64,000 bases of DNA from Bacteroidota bacterium (GTDB lineage: Bacteria; Bacteroidota; Ignavibacteria; Kapaibacteriales; UBA2268). This document shows positions 60,423-64,000 of this stretch, piece after piece. The notes beneath the pieces are model-generated. The model was not told the origin of the DNA. It did no database searches and was given only the letters and a program-made list of their open reading frames with translations. The stretch lies in NCBI GenBank assembly GCA_021780815.1, contig JAJXYC010000005.1:124001-188000 (forward strand). The letters run 5' to 3'. The stretch's first letter is position 1. The number at the start of each line of letters is the position of its first letter. Made by a program: the position numbers and the translations under genes.

Positions 60423-61379
60423 ATGAAAATAATTTCAAAAATACAATCTTTTTACAAAAACACACAATGTTTTGAAGATTTTAAGTCAGAAAAAGGAAAA
60501 TTCTTTAAATTTTATAAAAAAATTAGTGTAGCACATAAAAGTATTGCAAAATTTATTGAAAAGATTGATAGTCATAATATATTTATGCTTTCTTCTGGAA
60601 TTGCATTTAATATATTTTTATATTTTATACCATTAATATTAATTGCAATTTACTTAGCTGTAAGTTTTATTAATTTTTCACAAGTTGATTCAACAATTGA
60701 GAATTTGATGATTGAGTTTTTGCCTGATACGGAAAATACTCATATTATGATTTACGAAGTATTAAATGAAATTTCAGCAATTCGGCAAGGCAGTAACACA
60801 ACTGGAATTATTGGCTTTATATCCCTTTTGTGGCTGTCTTCTTTGTTTATTTCTGCTTTAAGAAGTGGATTAGATAGAGTTTTTGAAATTAAGGGCAGGA
60901 AAGCTTTTATTTTCTACAAATTAAAGGATATAATGCTAACATTATCTTTTCCTATTTTAATTATCTTGTACTCTATTGCAATTCCATTGCTCACATATTT
61001 GTTAGACTTCTTTTCTGGCATAATATCGTTAGAACAGAAAAAATCATTAATTGAATTAGCTTTTAATATTTTTTCTTTTCTTTTTACATTTCTCCTATTC
61101 TTTTTAATTTATAGGTTTATTCCCTCAGAACGACAAAGTTCAAGAACATCTTTGAAAGCAGCACTTTTCGGGGGGTTATTTATTTTAATTGCAAGGTGGA
61201 TTTTCAGTTGGTATTTAGAAACAATAAGTAATTATGGTGCATTTTATGGAACTTATGCTGCAATCATTTCTGTTGCAATCTGGGTCTATTACTTTGCTTT
61301 TATTTTACTTTTTTCGGCAGAATTATCTTTGCTATTTGGGAAAAATCAAATTAAAAAATTAAAAAAATTAACCGACTAA
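60423..61379 (+). CDS. YihY/UPF0761-family membrane protein
   Basis: Inner-membrane protein of 318 residues with about six helices. Family traits are SGIAFNIFLYFIPLILIAIY near residue 58, GIIGFISLLWLSSLFISALRSGLDRVF near 125-151, the conserved RFIPSERQSSRTSLKAALFGGLFI segment near 235, and YGTYAAIISVAIWVYYFAF near 275. The family was once called RNase BN/BrkB, but its biochemical role is unknown. The N-terminal ~45 residues are polar and charged. It is divergent from the Ig-like lipoprotein gene and converges on the M3 peptidase gene. Confidence 0.9.
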   Translation: MKIISKIQSFYKNTQCFEDFKSEKGKFFKFYKKISVAHKSIAKFIEKIDSHNIFMLSSGIAFNIFLYFIPLILIAIYLAVSFINFSQVDSTIENLMIEFLPDTENTHIMIYEVLNEISAIRQGSNTTGIIGFISLLWLSSLFISALRSGLDRVFEIKGRKAFIFYKLKDIMLTLSFPILIILYSIAIPLLTYLLDFFSGIISLEQKKSLIELAFNIFSFLFTFLLFFLIYRFIPSERQSSRTSLKAALFGGLFILIARWIFSWYLETISNYGAFYGTYAAIISVAIWVYYFAFILLFSAELSLLFGKNQIKKLKKLTD

Positions 61380-61502
61380 TTAATTTACTAGTAACTACAT
61401 AAAATATTAGTTTTAAATATTTGATTTATAATAATTTATTAAATTTAAATTTTCAAATTTCACTTTTTAAAATAGAATTTTCTATTAAATTTCTAATATA
61501 AA

Positions 61503-61542
61503 AAGTGTAGTGAAAAACTTCAAAAAATTCTTCACTACACTT
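61503..61542. terminator. Bidirectional terminator between yihY and the M3 peptidase
   Basis: AAGTGTAGTGAA pairs perfectly with TTCACTACACTT around a 16-base loop, between convergent genes, with A-rich and T-rich flanks. Confidence 0.85.
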
Positions 61543-61577
61543 AATATAAATAAATTAAGATTTATTTATAAGAAAAT

Positions 61578-63662
61578 TTAATTTAGTCCGCGTTTTTTAA
61601 GCAAAGGCTCAATACTTGGTTCTTTTCCTCTAAATTTAACATATAAATTCATTGGGTCATCGGTGTTGCCTCGTTCAAGTAAATTTTTGCGGAAAGAATT
61701 TGCCGTCTTTTGGTCAAACAAACCATTTTCTTTAAAAGCTTCAAAGGCATCAGTGTCTAAAACAGCTGCCCAAATATAGCTATAATAGCCTGAATCGTAT
61801 CCACCACTAAAGCTATGAAGGAAATAAGTGCTTTTATATCTGGAAATTATTTCAGGAATCAAACCTAAAGCACTCATTTTTTCATTTTCAAATTTATCTA
61901 CATCTTCTGTTAAAGGAGATTCTATTGTGTGATAATACATATCTAAATATGATGCCGCAAGATATTCAACAGTTGCAAAACCTTGGTCAAATTTAGAACT
62001 ATTAACAATTTTATCTACTAATACTTTTGGCATAATTTCACCAGTCTTATAATTTTTGGCATATAATTTCAAAACTTCCGGTTCCAATGCCCAATTTTCC
62101 ATAATTTGAGACGGAAGTTCAACAAAATCTCTTGATACATTTGTTCCACTCAAAGAAATATAATTGCAATTTGAAAATAGTCCATGTAAACCGTGTCCAA
62201 ACTCGTGGAACATTGTTTCAACTTCGTCTAAATTTAATAATGAAGGCTGTCCTTCGGTAGGTTTTGAAAAATTAAATACAAGACTAATAACTGGTATAAC
62301 TTTTTTACCATTTTTGTAATATTGTTCACGATAATTAGTCATCCACGCACCACTACGTTTGCTCTCACGTGGAAAGAAATCCATATAAAGGACTCCCAGA
62401 TGAGTACCATTAGCATCAAAAACTTCATATCCTTTAACATCTTTATGGTATAATGGTAAGTCATTATCTTCTTTGATAGTGATGCCATACAAACGATGTG
62501 CAACTTCAAAAAGACCTTGACGTACATTTTCTAATTTAAAATAAGGTCTCAATTCTTCCTCACTTAAATTGTACTTTGCTAAACGAACTTTTTCAGCATA
62601 ATACCGCCAATCCCAAGGTTGTAATTTGAAATTTCCACCTTCTTTATTTATCATATCTTGGTATTCTGCTGCTTCTTTTTTTGCCATTGCAATTGCAGGT
62701 TTCCAAAGTTTATCAAGTAATTCAAATACTTTTTTAGGAGTTTTCGCCATATTGTCAGCAAGCACATAATCAGAATGTGTTTTATAACCAAGCAATTTTG
62801 CTCTTTCTAATCGCAAATTAACAATCTCTTTTATTACAGATTTATTATCAAATTCATTGTTGTTATCACCACGTTTTGAATAAGCTTTCCAAATTTTTTC
62901 TCTTAAATCTCTACGAGAAGAATACTGTAAAAATGGCATTACCGAAGGATTTTGAAGAGTAAACACCCATTTCCCCAAAAGATTATGTGCTTTTGCTTCT
63001 GCTGCTGCTCCATCAATTAAAGATTGTGGAAGTCCAGATAATTCTTCTTTTTTATCTAATACCATTAAAAAACTATTTGTCTCTTTCAATACATTTTGGT
63101 TAAATTTAATTGTTGCAAGAGAAAGCTTACTGTTTATTGCTCTTAATTTTTCTTGGTCTTTATCATTTAAATTTGCTCCATTTCGTGCAAAATCATCGTA
63201 ATCTTTTTCTACCAAACGAAGTTGTTCAGGCGCTAAATTTAAACTTCGACGTTTTTCATATACTGCTTTAATTCTTTGGAACAAACCTTTATTTAAAGCA
63301 ATGTTATCAGAATGTTCAGAAAGAATTGGTGCCACATCTGTTATAACTTTTTGTAATTCGTCATTCGTTATTACACCATCAAGGTTGTAAAGTATCGTTG
63401 TAATTCTATTTAATAATATCCCGCTTTTGTCAAGTGCATCAATTGTGTTTTCAAATGTTGGCGCTTGTTTATTGGACACAATATCATTAATTTCTTTATC
63501 ATTAATTTTTATTGCTTCTTTAATAGCAGGAATAAAATCCGTTGATTTGATTTTGTCAAAAGGTGGAACTCCATAAGGTGTCTTGAATTCCTCCAACAAA
63601 GGGTTCGAAAATAGTGTACTTTGCATAGCCAAACCGACAATAATTAATATTAATCTTTTCAT
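61578..63662 (-). CDS. dcp: M3-family peptidyl-dipeptidase (Dcp/oligopeptidase A-like), exported
   Basis: Zinc metallopeptidase of 694 residues that degrades short peptides. An N-terminal signal peptide (MKRLILIIVGLAMQSTLFS) predicts a periplasmic location, as for Dcp in FCB bacteria. The helical body leads to the catalytic HEFGHGLHG motif near residue 484, with the downstream Glu ligand in MENWALEPEVL. A further landmark is FHSFSGGYDSGYYSYIWA near the C-terminus (here LHSFSGGYDSGYYSYIW), typical of the family. A TAATTTGCA box lies about 35 bases before the start on this strand. Whether it releases dipeptides or acts as an oligopeptidase is not readable. Confidence 0.93.
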   Translation of the reverse strand: MKRLILIIVGLAMQSTLFSNPLLEEFKTPYGVPPFDKIKSTDFIPAIKEAIKINDKEINDIVSNKQAPTFENTIDALDKSGILLNRITTILYNLDGVITNDELQKVITDVAPILSEHSDNIALNKGLFQRIKAVYEKRRSLNLAPEQLRLVEKDYDDFARNGANLNDKDQEKLRAINSKLSLATIKFNQNVLKETNSFLMVLDKKEELSGLPQSLIDGAAAEAKAHNLLGKWVFTLQNPSVMPFLQYSSRRDLREKIWKAYSKRGDNNNEFDNKSVIKEIVNLRLERAKLLGYKTHSDYVLADNMAKTPKKVFELLDKLWKPAIAMAKKEAAEYQDMINKEGGNFKLQPWDWRYYAEKVRLAKYNLSEEELRPYFKLENVRQGLFEVAHRLYGITIKEDNDLPLYHKDVKGYEVFDANGTHLGVLYMDFFPRESKRSGAWMTNYREQYYKNGKKVIPVISLVFNFSKPTEGQPSLLNLDEVETMFHEFGHGLHGLFSNCNYISLSGTNVSRDFVELPSQIMENWALEPEVLKLYAKNYKTGEIMPKVLVDKIVNSSKFDQGFATVEYLAASYLDMYYHTIESPLTEDVDKFENEKMSALGLIPEIISRYKSTYFLHSFSGGYDSGYYSYIWAAVLDTDAFEAFKENGLFDQKTANSFRKNLLERGNTDDPMNLYVKFRGKEPSIEPLLKKRGLN

Positions 63663-63831
63663 TTTTGTTTTTATTATTTTTATTAATTAAAAAATGCAAA
63701 TTACTAATTTTTACTAAAAATCTCAATAGATTAATTATTATTATCAATATACTTCAAATTTCCAACTTTACTATTTTGCACTTTTTACTAATTTAATTCA
63801 TCAAAAAATTTTTTCTTAAGTAAAAAAATTA

Positions 63832-63839
63832 TAATTTTG
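63832..63839 (+). promoter_or_regulatory. Putative -7 box (TAATTTTG) for the edge lipoprotein gene
   Basis: TATAATTTTGTCTTTT lies 36 bases before the lipoprotein start and matches TAnnTTTG. Confidence 0.4.
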
Positions 63840-63875
63840 TCTTTTATCTTTTTCTCATTTTAATGTTTTAATTGA

Positions 63876-64000
63876 ATGAATACAACTTTTATTTTGAAAT
63901 TTTTAATGTTACTTACATTTTTTACAACAATTTCTTGTAATAGCAAAGACAAAAGCTATTTGGAACAAAAAGAGCAACAAACTGCAAAACCAAATAAAAC
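63876..64000 (+). CDS. Lipoprotein, 5' part only (cut by window edge)
   Basis: The first 41 codons of a gene that runs off the right edge. It begins MNTTFILKFLMLLTFF, then TTISCNSKDKSYLEQKEQQ: a hydrophobic signal followed by a Cys at residue 21 in TTISC, which looks like a lipid-attachment site. Charged Lys/Glu/Gln residues follow. No family can be assigned from this piece. A TAATTTTG promoter-like box precedes it, and it is divergent from the M3 peptidase gene across about 210 bases. The start is reasonable, but no Shine-Dalgarno sequence is visible. Confidence 0.7.
   Translation, partial: MNTTFILKFLMLLTFFTTISCNSKDKSYLEQKEQQTAKPNK

Overview
The window is AT-rich chromosomal DNA (roughly 30 % G+C by eye) from a Gram-negative bacterium. 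It is packed with ordinary housekeeping and metabolic genes on both strands, with short spacers and several convergent genes that touch or overlap at their stops. An LptD of the Bacteroidota style, a C-A-N-x-Q-P-P-S-G-G-P-type Ig-like lipoprotein, a signal-peptide-bearing M3 peptidase, KorAB without a ferredoxin subunit and promoter-like TAATTTTG boxes (matching the TAnnTTTG -7 element) point to the FCB group. Clear GGAG/GAGG ribosome binding sites before many genes fit the Chlorobiota/Ignavibacteriota/Kapabacteria side better than classical Bacteroidia or Flavobacteriia. The placement is an inference, because no rRNA is present.

Layout. 1-2132: hybB and hybA of a membrane-bound uptake hydrogenase module whose catalytic genes would lie beyond the left edge. 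2608-5721: a large GAF-like/PPDK_N-like/nucleotidyltransferase fusion. 5939-7225: glutamate dehydrogenase. 7659-17009 (minus): a signalling block with cheA, cheW, cheR, cheB and a multi-PAS hybrid kinase. 17220-22228: isocitrate dehydrogenase, an exported GyrI-like protein, an acyl-CoA carboxyltransferase with its biotin carrier, and a DegT aminotransferase. 22358-26898 (minus): glmS and lptD with overlapping ends. 27028-32270: comEC, a cation/proton antiporter, a very acidic small protein and a sirtuin. 32472-35996: korA, korB and a cyclophilin. 36215-36287: tRNA-Thr(CGT). 36432-41818: aldo/keto reductase, dnaB, DUF1232 protein and a duplicated glycosyltransferase/TPR protein. 41937-43834: split transketolase. 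43937-47687: Spy-like lipoprotein, Ogg2-type DNA glycosylase, flavodoxin, rhomboid and an LpxH-like phosphatase. 47699-52605: GH57 glycosidase, an orphan sugar-binding lipoprotein, a HAD phosphatase and an outer-membrane protein. 52702-55748: dnaK and two small heat-shock proteins. 55904-60340: TrkH, CHAD and Ig-like lipoprotein. 60423-64000: YihY, an M3 peptidase and the start of a lipoprotein.

How it fits together. IDH and KorAB act on neighbouring steps of the (oxidative or reductive) TCA cycle. HybAB would pass electrons from periplasmic H2 to the quinone pool. Carboxyltransferase and biotin carrier suggest propionyl/methylmalonyl-CoA metabolism. GlmS, LptD and LpxH serve the LPS outer membrane. 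GH57 and the sugar-binding lipoprotein suggest alpha-glucan handling.

I see no phage, intact insertion sequence, CRISPR array or recognisable defence system, and no wholly new system. The most unusual items are the nucleotidyltransferase fusion that lacks the phosphohistidine domain of PEP synthases, a 91-residue protein with an almost purely Asp/Glu tail, a tandemly duplicated GT2-TPR protein, a family of dispersed hairpins sharing the core GAGGCTGTCTCAAAA, a recurrent TAATTTTG promoter box, operator-like dyads beside the heat-shock genes, and a tRNA-Thr with an acceptor-stem mismatch.
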